A DNA stretch of 30,396 bases from Acanthamoeba sp. SK_2022b. Its lineage: Eukaryota > Discosea > Longamoebia > Acanthamoebidae. Below are positions 1-11,130 of the stretch, in pieces. Position numbers and translations under genes: made by a program. Location of the stretch: the NCBI GenBank assembly GCA_027943245.1, contig JANDJZ010000469.1:1-30396 (forward strand), in the 5' to 3' direction. Below the pieces are notes generated by a model, which was not told where the DNA came from, did not search any database, and worked only from the letters and a program-made list of their open reading frames with translations. Within the stretch, counting starts at the first letter, position 1, and the number at the start of each line of letters is the position of its first letter.

Positions 1-58
1 TGTCGGAGCTCAGAAAATCAGAAAGGTTAACCTTTACCGCCTTCTTCTTCTTACTCAT
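1..58 (-). CDS. 5' end of an eIF4B-like gene (partial)
   Basis: Read on the minus strand, an ATG at 58-56 opens a frame of 19 codons that runs off the window. It starts MSKKKKAVKVNLSDFLSSD. A lysine-rich start followed by a hydrophobic-S-[LD]-DFL motif is how eIF4B proteins begin, for example the KGKTISLTDFLAED stretch in the human protein. eIF4B stimulates the eIF4A helicase during mRNA scanning. Only this short signature supports the call. The gene would be divergent from the zuotin gene, sharing the 59-564 interval. Other small basic proteins could start the same way. Confidence 0.45.
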   Translation of the reverse strand, partial: MSKKKKAVKVNLSDFLSSD

Positions 59-564
59 GTTGGTGATGCACTGAGTGATTCACGATTGCGCTCAGAATTC
101 GTGAATCTGAGGGTCGAGAAAAAGTCCGGATGATACTGCGGACAAGCGAAATGTTGGCGAATCGTGAAATTTCAGTTCTCTGACAGCACGGCTGTTGTAT
201 AAAATTTATGATAATAATATCTCATGTCAGAAAAGAACATGCAGCAAAAGAGCATGCAGCAACCACAGATTTTATCTGAGTACTATTGATAGTACTGATG
301 CAAGCTCCACTGCCCTCACACATTGCCATGGTTTTTTAATGGCAACCTTCGCTTGCGCCCGGAAAAATCCAGGCATGCTAAAGCCGGCAAATGTTATTTA
401 CCTCGGAGTCACTATTTTTTCTTTGCTGCCTCTCGCCCTGCATCTCCAGATCTCGATCTCTGCATCTTGATCCTCTACGTGAGACCGACGTTCATTTGCT
501 TCTCGTTGTTCTCAACTACTGTTCTTCCCTTACGGGCTTCGAGCTGATTTCAAATCATCAGAAG
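59..564. promoter_or_regulatory. Divergent intergenic region of the eIF4B-like and zuotin genes
   Basis: About 500 bases lie between two divergent start codons, so both promoters should be here. A TATA-like TATAAAAT lies at 198-205, but it is far from the zuotin ATG unless there is a long leader. Bases 279-296 form a palindrome, AGTACTA-ttga-TAGTACT. The motif GCATGCAGCAA occurs twice around 238-263. The base composition is AT-richer than the flanking exons and no convincing coding frame was seen. Confidence 0.45.
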
Positions 565-3500
565 ATGTCGTCCTTCGCGTTCAACATGATCGCCTCGATG
601 CAGCAACAGTCCGCTGCTCCTTCGGCCTGGGAGCAATACATCACCAGGCGCACGTCCGTGCGTCTCCTCATGGCCCCGCCTGCTGGCTGGACCGGGTCCT
701 CCGTGACCCTCAAGCTCTCAGGTACCCAATCCCTCTTCCGCGATTTTACCGCAATTTCAACCGATTATGTCCTGAATCTCAACTGTTTGACAATCATCTC
801 CATACCATGCTTGGACTGCATGAAATAATGAAAGGAATTTTTGTAGAACAAATTTCCAACGCATGGGCGAGATTCCGATTTTCAATTCTGCTCGGGCGGA
901 GATACCAACGGCGTTAAATGTCCATGTAGACTCTGCTAAGCCGCTTTGTTCTACTCAGGTTACCCCTTCAAGCAGAGCATCGACAGCCTGAGGGTGGAGG
1001 CTGCAGGCACGAACTTCGAGGCCATGTTGATGCGCCTGCTCCGTGGAGAGCCGGTGACGGAGGAGGAGCCGCAGATCGACGACGCTACTCGCGCTCATGC
1101 CGAGCAGAAGCGCAAGAAGCACGCTGGCGCCCAGGCCAACGGCTCTTCGGCGTCGAGCGTACTTACTGAGGACCCCTATGAGCTTCTCGGCCTTGGCCAC
1201 CTTCGCTGGCGCGCCACCGAGGACCAGATCAAGAAGGCCTGTACGTGATCGCGTCCTTGCCCTTGTCCGTCTTGGTTGTGTCTTTGAGCTCCGTGCCTCA
1301 TTTTTTCCGCATGCCTGCTCATTGCTGTCACAGACCGCAAGCAGGTCCTCATTCATCACCCCGACAAGAAGGGCGGCGAGATGGCCGACGAGGATGCCGA
1401 CGAGATGTTCAAGTCTCTCACCCGCGGTACGGCGCCCTGATGCCGCCACTGCGTTATATGGGCCGGCTTGTGCTGTCGCATTGTCGACGCCAGAGCTGTG
1501 CATCATCTCTGAGCGCGACTGTCATTCGCTGACCCTTCTTGCGCCCGCGCTCAGCCCACGACACACTTAGCGATCCCCGTAAGAGGCGCGAGTTCGATTC
1601 GACCGAGCCCTTCGACGACTCCATTCCCTCGGAGCTCGTCAAGGTGGAGACCGATGAACAGTTCTTCAACATCTACGGCCCGGTCATCGACCGAAACAGC
1701 AAGTAAGAGCTTCCACCTCCCCTCACGGCGTTCTCGATGACCTCTGACCTCACCTTAACAACAACAACAACAACAACAAAGGTGGTCCAAGATCCACCCC
1801 GTGCCTTCGCTGGGCGACTCGGACACGCCCTACGACAAGGTGATGGAGTTCTACGACTTCTGGATGTCCTTCCGCTCGTGGCGTAACTTTGCCGGAGCCG
1901 ACGAGTACGATCCCGAAGACGCCGAGACCCGAGAAGAGAAGCGATGGATGGAGCGGCAGAACGAACGCGAGAGGAAGCGCAAGAAGAGGGAAGAGCTCTC
2001 TCGCGTCGCCACTCTCGTCGGTATGCCACCCCACCCCCACACAGCACAGTGCATGATGCAGCCCACGCACAAGGCAGCGGCTGACCCCTCCATGACGGCC
2101 GTTGTGCAGAGGGCGCCTTTAAGCGAGATCCGCGCATCAAGCGACACAAATTGGCCGAAAAGGAGGCCAAGAAGCGCGCCAAGCAGGACAAGCTGGACGC
2201 CATCCGAAAGGTGCGGGAGGATCAGGAGCGAAAGGAGGCCGAGGAGCGAGAAGCCAAGGAAAAGGAAGCCAAGGCCAAGGCCGAAGAGGTAACTCCCCAC
2301 AAGCTTGTAATCTGTTTTCTTTTCTTTTCTTTTCTTTTCTTTTTGTCAAGTACAAATAACAATTCTCGAATTTCATTTTTGTTTTATGCGCACAATAGGA
2401 AACGAAGGAGAGGCAGAGGAAGGCGAACGCACTTCGCGACGCGAGGGCCAAGCTGAGGAAGTTTTGCCGGAGTGCCAAGGACCTCAAGGCGCCCACCAGC
2501 GACGTGGAGCTGCTGTGCAGCAACCTGCCCGTCGACCGTCTCAAGGCCCTCATCGAGGCCGTCAAGACCAACCAGGACGCCCAGGCCGCCTTCGACGCCG
2601 AAGTGCGTTTCCTCAAGAAGGACACGGTCGAGGAGAAGAAGAAGGAGGAGGAACAGACCAAGCCCGCCGCCGCGGAGGAAAAGAAGGCCAAGACCGCCAT
2701 TCCGTGGACGGACGACGAGCTGGGCCTCCTCGCCCAGGGCATCGCCAGGTACCCCGGCGGCAGCCCCAACAGGTGGCGCATGATCGCCGACCTCGTCAAC
2801 TCCAAGGTAGGTCTCTTTGTGCAGCGCCATGCGATGACGACGACGACGTTGGCTCACGCCTGCTCTCTCCTCTCTCGCAATATCAGGCGGACCGAGCCTC
2901 CGGCGGCAAGTCCAGGTCTGTGCAGGAGATCATCACCAAGGTGGGCGAGATCAAGGGCGTGGCCGAAAAGAGCGCCCTGCCCGGCGTGCAGATCGAGGAT
3001 CACAAGCACAAGGGAGTACGTAGACCGCCGCGCGCGCGCGCCCTGTCGCGTCTGCCATCGACGCGCGTGCTCACCATCGACACCCACCAAACAGGTCAAG
3101 GTGCAGAAGCTGAACGCGGGAGGCCCCATCGGCGGCATTTCGCTGCGCACGCAGATCCCTGACCTCGCGCCGGTGGTGGAGGAGAGCAACGGGGCCTCGC
3201 CCAAGAAGCCGCAGCCCCAGGGCGAGAAGAAGAAGGCCGCCTCCGCGTCGTCCTCGTCCGCCCCGTCCCCCGCTGCCACAACCACCACCGCCACCTCCGA
3301 GTCCACCGCCGAAAAGGTGCACTACTTTTCTTCCCTGTTTGGTGGCGCGTGTTCGTTCAATGTCGCGCGCGTGGTTGGCTCATCTCTCCTCGAATCTCTC
3401 CCCTCCGTGACCAGGACGCGGCTGCCACGACCGCGTCGCCAACGGACTGGTCGCAGGAGCAGCAGAAGGCGCTCGAGGCCGCCCTCAAGAAGTTCCCGGC

Positions 3501-3624
3501 CTCGCTCGGCGTCCAGCGCTGGGACTCCATCTCGGCTGCCGTCGCCGGCAAGACGAAGAAGGACTGCGTGGAGCGCTACAAGTTCATCGTTGCCCAGCTC
3601 CGAGGCAAGACCGGCGGCAAGTGA
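565..3624 (+). CDS. DNAJC2: DNAJC2/zuotin-type ribosome-associated J-protein with SANT domains
   Basis: Exons 565-721, 959-1240, 1334-1426, 1555-1702, 1782-2020, 2110-2288, 2399-2806, 2887-3015, 3095-3316 and 3415-3624 join in phase to 688 codons. The zuotin homology region and J-domain start at DPYELLGL and contain the HPD tripeptide (IHHPDKK), which stimulates Hsp70 ATPase. A long charged helical stretch rich in K, E and R (about residues 290-390) follows; it is ribosome-binding in the family. Two SANT/Myb repeats follow, one at IPWTDDELGLLAQGIARYPG and one at DWSQEQQKALEAALKKFP, as in animal and plant DNAJC2 but not yeast Zuo1. The protein should act with an Hsp70 at the ribosome exit tunnel, and the SANT repeats suggest an additional chromatin role. 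Introns carry (AAC)n at 1757-1779 and (TTTTC)n near 2320-2343. Confidence 0.95.
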
Positions 3625-4130
3625 TCGCCCACGGCCCGACAGCTCTCTCCCTCTCTCGCTTCTCTCTTTCTCCCTTTTTGTTACCCCCTTTTTTGTGTCT
3701 CTTAAACACTGCCTTCTCTCTTACCCCCCCCCCCCGGTCTGCAAGGGTTTGGGGGTGGGTTTGGTGGAATGACGAGGCCACGTGGGCCTTGAAGGAGCAG
3801 GTTGGAGCTCTTTATCGGTGCCCTGACCCAGGAACCCGGCACCATGTGACGGAATGCCGATGCAGGGCAAAGACAAAAGGAGACACCACGACCATATGGT
3901 ATACAACCAGGTTCGATATACACCTAAAATCCAATACCGTTGGTCAGCAAAATCAAAAAAGGAAAGTGGAAAAGGTCTTCCTTGGCACCCACGCCAAATT
4001 TCGCGTTGGCCTTAGGGAACACACGGGTTTTACACGAATATACGCGGATGCTTGGCCAAAAAGCTCCTTCGCTGGAGGTGGCGGTGTTGGTAAGGTAATG
4101 AGGGTTGGGCATGCTCGCAGCAACACACTT
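3625..4130. other. Intergenic region, zuotin 3' flank to NTH1
   Basis: A pyrimidine-rich 3' flank of the zuotin gene is followed by a 12-C homopolymer at 3724-3735 and a G-rich stretch. Downstream is ordinary mixed sequence that should hold the NTH1 promoter and leader. No coding frame is supported, although one plus-strand frame stays open by chance into the NTH1 first exon. An in-frame ATG at 4098 is a possible alternative start. Confidence 0.5.
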
Positions 4131-5117
4131 ATGAAGAAGGCCACGAGCAAGCGAAAGAGGGACCAGCTGGGTAGAGAGTCAGCTGACCACGAGGAGGGCC
4201 CACCGAAGCTGCCGTGGACGTCCTACGCGCAGTCCAGCCTGCTCTCCTTCATTCGGCCGGCGAAGCCACCTTCCTCATCACAAGAAGAGGACAAGGGCAA
4301 GGCGAAGCTCGAGGTCGCGTACGAGGAGGAAGGGGAAGTGAAGGTGAAGGAGCGACCGCAGGAGATGAGGGCCGGAGCAGCTGGCCGGATGGCGCAGCTC
4401 GTGTGGAAGGGCGGCACTACGGGGACCGCAGGACGAAAGGGTCCAGAGGGGTGGCAGGAGGTGTGGGACCGCATCGTCCGCTTCCGCGCCGAACACGAGG
4501 TACTCCCCCCCCCTCTTGACCAACAACACTTACTCCAGAGGTCATCGAGTCACCGCGTAGTACAGGCGCCCGTGGACACGATGGGCTGTGGGTCCATGGC
4601 CGACAGGTCGGCCAAGCCAGAAGTCCAGCGCTTCCAGACCCTGATCGGGCTGATGCTCTCGAGGTTGAACACCACATCCAGTTGATGTAACGCGCGGTCG
4701 CACTAATCGCAGGGTTGCCATATATGTGCAGTCAAACGCGGGATCAGTCGACATCAAAGGCCATGCGCCAGCTTCAGGGCGGCCTCGATGGCGGTGTCAG
4801 CGTACGCGCCTCCTAGCGCAGCCATGAGATCGCCTTCTCCTCTGAGAGCATGCGTGGTCTTGTTCCTCAGGTTGCCACCGTCCTCGCTACGTCTGTGGAG
4901 GACATCGAAAGGCTGATCAAGCCCGTGACCTTCTATTCCCAAAAGGCCAGGTACACATGTCGGCCGCCTTGAGCAACGGCAGCAACCACTCACTCGCGCA
5001 CAGAAACATCAAAAAGGTGGCTGAGATATTGCACGCGCGCTTCCGAGATGACATTCCATCCACGTTCAAAGGTGAGACCCATCTCTGCTGATTACTGACT
5101 CCTTCACTCACAGCCCG

Positions 5118-5179
<62 letters not shown>

Positions 5180-5319
5180 CCAGGTGAGTCCTATGGCGAC
5201 TGCTGGCCGACGGTGTGGGACGTTGAGTGTGTGTGTGTGTCTACAGGTCGCCCTTGCCAATGCCGTCAATGCTGCCGCCCGCGCCAACGACACTCAGAGC
5301 GTGGAGGAGTGTCATGTCG

Positions 5320-5412
<93 letters not shown>

Positions 5413-5879
5413 GTTTGACTGAACTGCCGGGAGTGGGCCCCAAGATGTCCCACCTCTGCATGCAGTACGCGTGGGACAAGACTGAAGGCGTCGGAGTTGA
5501 TGTGCACGTGCATCGGATCAGCAATCGCTTGGGCTGGGTGCACTCCACCACCCCCGAGGGGACTCGCAAGGTCCGAACCTCTTCATCATGCGTTATGGCC
5601 GAGGCGCTGAATGACTCGTGCACAGCAACTGGAGGAGTGGCTGCCGAGGGAGCACTGGAAGACCATCAACAACCTATTCGTAGGCTTCGGACAACTTATC
5701 TGCACGCCCACCCACCCAAAGTGCGCCGTATGGTCTCCGGCTGGCTTTACCTTTACCCCAACCAAACAGATGGCACGGTCGTTGCTCATCTGGCACTCGT
5801 GCAGGAGTGTCCGGTTCACCACTTGTGCCCCACTGGACGGGCCAACCTGTCTCTGGACACTGGCCCCAGCGAACGCTGA
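4131..5879 (+). CDS. NTH1: Endonuclease III / NTH1 bifunctional DNA glycosylase-AP lyase
   Basis: Exons 4131-4499, 4566-4663, 4732-4801, 4871-4950, 5004-5071, 5413-5570, 5626-5727 and 5805-5879 give 339 codons. The enzyme excises oxidised pyrimidines and cuts the abasic site in base-excision repair. The helix-hairpin-helix LPGVGPK supplies the expected catalytic Lys (about residue 239), and VDVHVHR the catalytic Asp (about 258). The [4Fe-4S] loop is C-x6-C-x2-C-x5-C ([19 protein letters not shown], about 307-323). The substrate-contact motif LMLSSQT is rebuilt across an exon junction. The first about 120 residues are a charged extension with KKATSKRKR, a likely nuclear signal. Starting instead at 4098 adds an Arg-containing, acid-free N-terminus that could target mitochondria, as in other NTH1 proteins. 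Intron 5 holds two long (TG)n tracts. Confidence 0.95.
5119..5410 (+). repeat. Two large (TG)n microsatellites within NTH1 intron 5
   Basis: A pure TG tract of about 60 bases lies at 5119-5178 and a shorter one at 5228-5240. A compound (CT)10(GT)35 tract at 5321-5410 ends directly at the AG acceptor. Between them, 5247-5317 looks like an exon: it follows a ctacag acceptor and has high GC3. Inserting it would break the very well conserved [11 protein letters not shown] junction, so it is not included in the gene model. Confidence 0.9.
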
Positions 5880-6179
5880 GCTCAGGAGGCCAAAAAATAC
5901 AACTATCCCAATTTATTGCACAGAAACAGAGGATTGCAGGCGAGGAAAGCAGAAGTTGAATGGCCTGGTATCCCTCGGGCGGGCCAGACTGTACCTTAAG
6001 GAGGCTGTAGTTGTCCACTTGGGTTTCTCCGTGGTTTGGGCAAGGCTGCAATTCCTTCCAGTTCCACCAAGAATTCCTGTCACTTTGGCACAACCCGGGC
6101 AAGCCCGAGGTGAGCGCGCACTAGTTCCAAAACTTATCCCACTCGTTCGCCCATCCACTCAACCACACAATTCTCGACA
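5880..6179. other. Intergenic region NTH1 to CNNM
   Basis: Three hundred bases containing the NTH1 3' flank and the CNNM promoter and leader. The bases just before the ATG are rich in C, A and T (ccacacaattctcgaca). I saw no TATA box and no coding frame. Confidence 0.5.
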
Positions 6180-8293
6180 ATGACACGCTGCTCGTCCACA
6201 ATGCGCACAGTTCTACTCCTCCTGCTGTGCGTCTTTACTCTCGCCAGTGCCTTAAACATGGACATAAAGAAGAGCGATAGGACGTCGGAGAGGGCAGCTG
6301 GAAAGAAAGTGGAATGCGAGCTGGAGGGCGACTCAGTGGTGTGTGACGGCACTACCTACTCAGTGGCTGAAGAAGACGATTTTCCCACTCCGCGCTTCTG
6401 GGTAGACTTGGCCGTTAGTGCAGCCTTGGTTGGCCTTGCCGGTCTCATGTCAGGTCTCACCATGGGCCTCATGTCCATCGACTTTCTTAACCTTCAAATC
6501 CTTGCCAATGGAGGCGGCACCAAACAGGAACAGATCTACGGTACTCCTAGCAATTGCTTTGTTCGTTTTTATTCAATCATAATTCTTGCAAAAATGGTCA
6601 AACCGTTGGATTTGTGCTGAAAAGCACTTGAATTTATTCTCTTTTTACGGGACCAGCCAACAGGATCATCCCGCTCGTCAAGCGCCACCACCTTTTGCTG
6701 GTGACGCTCCTGGTCGCCAACGCCGCGGCCATGGAAGCCCTTCCCCTCTTCGTGGACAGAATCATGGGTCCTGTCGGCGCCATCCTCATCTCCGTGACCG
6801 CAGTCTTGCTCTTCGGAGAGTACGTGGTGCACAGATCCATTATCCCCCTTTCGCGCCAGCACGCTTAACGCACCCCTATCAGGATCATCCCCCAGGCCAT
6901 CTGCACGCGCTACGGTCTGGCCATCGGCGCCAACCTCGCCTGGTACGCCACGCCCAGCCCAGCCACTCGCGAGCGCCTGCAGTTTTATTATTATTACTAA
7001 TTCGTGCAATTACGCCATTGGCTGTGGTTGTCGTTGCCGGTTTCGTCGTGTAGGCTGGTGTGGATCATCATCGTCCTCCTCTTCCCCATCGCATGGCCCA
7101 TCAGTTTGTTGCTGGACTTCCTTCTCGGAGGCGAACAGGGCACCTTCTTCCGTAGAGCACGTACGGAGCGTTTTAATTGATGAGTGTCCTCGCCATCAAT
7201 AGAATTGTTTCCGTGTGGACAGGCATTGACACGCGTTGCTGCGCCTACAGAGTTGAAGGAGCTGGTGAGCCTCCACGGCGAGCAAGACCCCGACCAGGAG
7301 GCCGGCGACCTGCTGGGCGCCGGAGAGCTGGGCGCCACCCTGACCAAGGACGAGGTGACCATCATCAAGGGCGCTCTCGACCTCTCGGGCAAGGTCGTCA
7401 AGGATGCCATGACGCCCATCGACAAGGTGGTCATGCTCAACACCAAGGACCGCCTCACCCCGCAGAAGCTGGATGAGGTACCGCCGCCACCCGCGCCTCT
7501 CGAGCCATCCACCACCCATGGCCATCCTCACCCCCACCCGCGCGCCGAGCAGATCTTGCAGTCTGGGCACAGCCGCGTCCCGGTCTACCGAGGCGACAAG
7601 TCCAACGTCATAGGAATGATCATCGTCAAGAAGCTCATCAAGCTCAACCCCGACCGAGCCACGCCCGTATCGGTACGCGCGCGCTGCAAGAGCCGAGTGC
7701 CCATGCCGAGGCCCCTCCCTTGGATTGACACGCCCACGTTGCAACAGGACGTGGAGCTGGTCAGGCTGCCCACGGTGAGCGAAGACATGGAGCTGTACCC
7801 GCTTCTCAACCTCTTCCGGCGTGGTCACAGTGCGACGGCCCTCCCTCCTCTCCCCTCCCTTCTTTTTCGTGGGCTGACCAGCTTTTTCCCCCACGTGCAC
7901 GTGTCGCTTTCGTGGCTGTTGCTGGTTGTTGTTGTAGGCCACATGGCCCTGGTTGTCGACGCCGTGGACCACGTAACCATTCGAGGCATCATCACGCTGG
8001 AGGATGTGTTCGAGGAACTCATCCAAGAGGAGATCCGGGACGAGACTGGTAAGTTGGCCCACTCGAAAGCCTCTTGCGAGATTACCCGCTGAAGAAACCA
8101 CGAGGCGGTCCGCGCAAGGGTGATCAGCCTGGACTAACCTTGCGCTTCCTTGCTTCTCGTGTGCGACGCACGCCACCGCACAGACGCCATCATGGGCATC
8201 GCCAAGCAGATGATGGCCCGTCAGGAGTCGCTTTCCCTCATGCGCGGCCAATCGGTGATGAACATGCCGCGGACCATCGCCTATCCCATGTAA
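6180..8293 (+). CDS. CNNM/DUF21-CBS family membrane protein (Mg2+ or metal transport)
   Basis: Exons 6180-6540, 6657-6819, 6883-6942, 7054-7160, 7251-7477, 7553-7672, 7748-7829, 7938-8048 and 8184-8293 give 446 codons. Residues about 8-24 form a signal peptide ([15 protein letters not shown]). A short extracellular part with two cysteines follows, then the DUF21 transmembrane domain with the signature [12 protein letters not shown] (about 90-101) and further helices to about 225. A CBS pair follows (about 250-405; [39 protein letters not shown]). CNNM proteins and yeast Mam3 are linked to Mg2+ and other divalent metal handling at the plasma or vacuolar membrane, and the CBS pair binds ATP-Mg. 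The protein ends about 36 residues after the CBS pair, so the cNMP-like domain of animal CNNMs is missing. The start is chosen because it gives a complete signal peptide; an in-frame ATG at 6201 would also work. Confidence 0.93.
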
Positions 8294-8614
8294 TCCGCGT
8301 TGCGTTACGCCAGCCTACACGACCCCCGTTCCGCCTCGTTCCAGCAGCTTTGGAATGCCAATTACGGCTCTCAGTAAAAACCGGGCAATCTCACATATCT
8401 TTAGGATTTTGTGTAAGCGTACGCCCTGGAAGGGCCAACATATTTCAGATACTAAATTTGGCGGTTGCCCAGCGCAGAATGCAAAACAGGCTCGCATGAG
8501 GCCGCAAGGCGCACACGCTGCGGCTTCATCACCCAACAGCTTGAGCTTGGCACCCAATACTTGAAGTACTCTCCACCTACCGACCGTTGCGTGCTTCTTC
8601 CTCGGTTTCTCTGC
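8294..8614. other. Intergenic region CNNM to PP2C
   Basis: About 320 bases of unremarkable sequence between the CNNM stop codon and the PP2C start codon. The PP2C frame is open upstream of 8615 back to about 8465 but contains no ATG, so it is treated as leader. No regulatory element is clearly recognisable. Confidence 0.45.
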
Positions 8615-10717
8615 ATGGAGAAAGACTTGAGCCAGGAGAACAGAAGTGGGGCCACTACGCCAGTACCGCACGACCAGTCTACAAATCCAATCGATTCATC
8701 ACCGAGGTCTCTAAAGATGTCCGCAGCCGACGTGGAGGAGAGACGGGTTGCCGCGCCCCAAAACTCTATCGGGGAGGAGGTGCTTGAAGTGCGGAAGCCC
8801 TCTCTCACTCGCCGTATGTCCATGGAGAAGCGTGTTATGCGGCGCGGCAGCTCGCACATCTTGATCGACGTACTCAGCGATTCAGTAGAACTGGAAGAGA
8901 TTGCAGACAGCACGCTCAACGATCACCTTGCATCCTCATCACGCTTCTCTACTCCTTCCTCTACCACCTCTTCCTTCAAGGATCATAACAGCCTCATGGC
9001 TGAACCGAATCGCCCAAGCCACCTCGACAAGCATCGAATCACTATCGCTGCCGTGTCGCCGCGCCTCAGGCGAAAGCCCTTGCCCGAGAAGGCAGGTGCG
9101 GGGCGCAAGCCAGCAGTTCCCGAAGGAGGCAAACGATCAAGTAGCGCCGAGGTAGAAGCCTTGGCCCCATACTACGAGCCACAACTGCGCTGTGGAGTCT
9201 ACAGCATGCAGGGCCGTAGGAAGGCCATGGAAGATGCACACACAATCGATCTCGGCAGCGGCTCCTACGCACCGCGGTCGGCGGGTGCCGCCACGGCCAC
9301 CTCGTCGGCTGCAGACGGCGGCAATGGCGACGGCGGCAAACACGACGTCAAGGAGTCCAAGCCCGACCTTAGCCGCCCCTCAAGGGCGGGCGTTGCAGAT
9401 GAGCTTTCAAACGCTCTCAACATGCCCTCCTCGCCCGATAGCCTATGCGCCTTCTTTGGCGTCTACGACGGTACTACTACTTCGCACATCCCATTTAATA
9501 TTCCAGTAATAATAATATATATATATATATATATTTTTTAAATTGCTTTTGCCGCCTTTTTTGACTTGGCTACGCGCAGGGCACGGCGGCAAGCGTGCAT
9601 CGGACTTTGCCTCCACTACACTACACCACCACATCCTGGCCAACCCCAACTTCCAGAACGACCTCAAGCTGGCCATCCGCGAGGGCTTCCAGCGGACAGA
9701 GCAGGAGTTCCTGGACATTGCACGAAAGGACAACATGGGCGACGGCACGACTGCCCTCATCGCCTTCATCAAGCAGGGCAAGCTCTACATAGGCAACATA
9801 GGCGACAGCGAAGCCGTGCTGTCACGCAACGGCACCGCCGTCGCGCTCACGACCGTGCACAACCCCGGCAAGAATCCAACGTACTCGCTCTATCCCTGTG
9901 CCCTGCCGCGCGAAGCGAGCCTTGACGTTTGTTACGCGTGGCCGTGCGGTGCAGCGAGATCGAGAGGGTGAAGCGCGAGGGAGGCAAGCTGTATCATGAC
10001 ACCCGGCTGGCTCATCCCAACCTGAACCCTTCGTTCTTCAACCTGGGCGTGTCTCGGTCGATGTACGCCTTTCCATCTCTCTCTCTCTCTCTTCGTTCTT
10101 TCATCGTCTGACTTGTTTGTTTCTTTTCGCGATCGCTTCTCAGCGGCGATCTGCTCTTCAAGCACCCGGACTTCACCAAAGGCAAGCCATCCGGTCTGAC
10201 GGCCGAGCCTGACGTGGTCGACGTTACTCTGGAAAAGACGGACCAGTTCATCATTCTGGCCTGCGATGGTATGCAGAAGCGTCGTGAGATTGCAAACTCC
10301 GTGGCCATGTTTTTCCTATCCTCTCTCATCACACGCGCACGTCGTTACCCTTGCTACACCAGGGCTCTGGGATGTGATGACCCATCAGCAAGCGGTGGAC
10401 TTTGTGCGGGAAGCCCTGAAGCAGGACGACGACCCGCAGGTGGCCAGCAAGGCGCTGGGAGAAGAGGCCTACAAGAAGGGCAGCCAGGACAACATCACTG
10501 GTACACGCCGCCCCTCTTCGTGCGTGACTTGCAGAATGTGTGCTGAAGGACCTACAAACTCTCCTCGGCTTCTGCTTCTACAGTTGTTGTATGTACACTG
10601 AAGGAGGACCTCGACATTGGAAATGACGGAGTCGAGGAGCTGGAGGAGCGAGGTAGCGACGAGGTGGAAGAGGTGCGAGTTGTGCGCGCGGAGCTCACCG
10701 AAGACGTGCCCTGGTGA
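8615..10717 (+). CDS. PP2C-type metal-dependent Ser/Thr phosphatase with long N-terminal tail
   Basis: Exons 8615-9470, 9580-9880, 9955-10062, 10144-10268, 10363-10500 and 10584-10717 give 553 codons. All PP2C landmarks are present: RRKAMEDAH (metal-binding E and D near 206-207), GVYDGHGG across the first junction, GDGTTALIA, YIGNIGDSEAVL, GVSRSIGDLLFK, ILACDGLWDVM and the terminal SQDNITVVV. The enzyme should dephosphorylate phospho-Ser/Thr using two Mg2+/Mn2+ ions. The first about 185 residues are outside the domain, Ser/Arg-rich, with basophilic-kinase-like sites (RRMS, RRGSS). A low-complexity Gly/Ala/Asp insertion of about 60 residues lies between MEDAH and GVYDG. The tail after the domain is acidic. 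Intron 1 contains (TA)n. The substrate cannot be read from the sequence. Confidence 0.95.
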
Positions 10718-10921
10718 GCTCCAGTTGACACCCTCCCCCTTTCCTGGCCAGGCGCTGTCTGAGTTATTGTGTACATAAGTCTTGAAGCTTGCTTTTAGTC
10801 TCGGTTTTGTTGGTGTTTTCACACAAGTGTACGAGCAGTGTATTATGGGGAGTTGAAATTACCTTTAAGAAGTAGATAAATGAGAGTTAAGGAGCTTGGG
10901 CTGCCAGCACATTACCACCTT

Positions 10922-11033
10922 GCACCAGTACGATTGGCGTGTAGAGGAGGTGAGCGGTACACTCGAGTATGTGCGTGGCACCAGTACGATTGGCGTGTAG
11001 AGGAGGTGAGCGGTACACTCCAGTATGTGCGTG
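10922..11033. repeat. 56-bp tandem duplication (two copies)
   Basis: The unit at 10922-10977 is repeated head to tail at 10978-11033, starting gcaccagtacgattggcgtg in both. They differ at a single position (ctcgag against ctccag). Such similarity points to a recent duplication. No protein-coding role is apparent. Confidence 0.9.
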
Positions 11034-11130
11034 GCGTGCCTGTTTTGGAGGTGTGCGTCGCAAGCAGGTCTGTAGATCGTAGTTATCTGGCCTCGCTCTA
11101 TGATTAGGTGACGCTCTTCTTGCTGTTGTG

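Noticed and set aside
3621..4130. N-terminal extension of NTH1 back into the zuotin 3' flank
   Set aside because: The frame is open but low in codon bias, overlaps the zuotin stop region and carries no recognisable domain.
5120..5410. Cys-Val or Thr-His repeat proteins encoded by TG/CA tracts
   Set aside because: They are translations of intronic dinucleotide repeats; the same occurs at 13746, 21235, 26636 and 28282.
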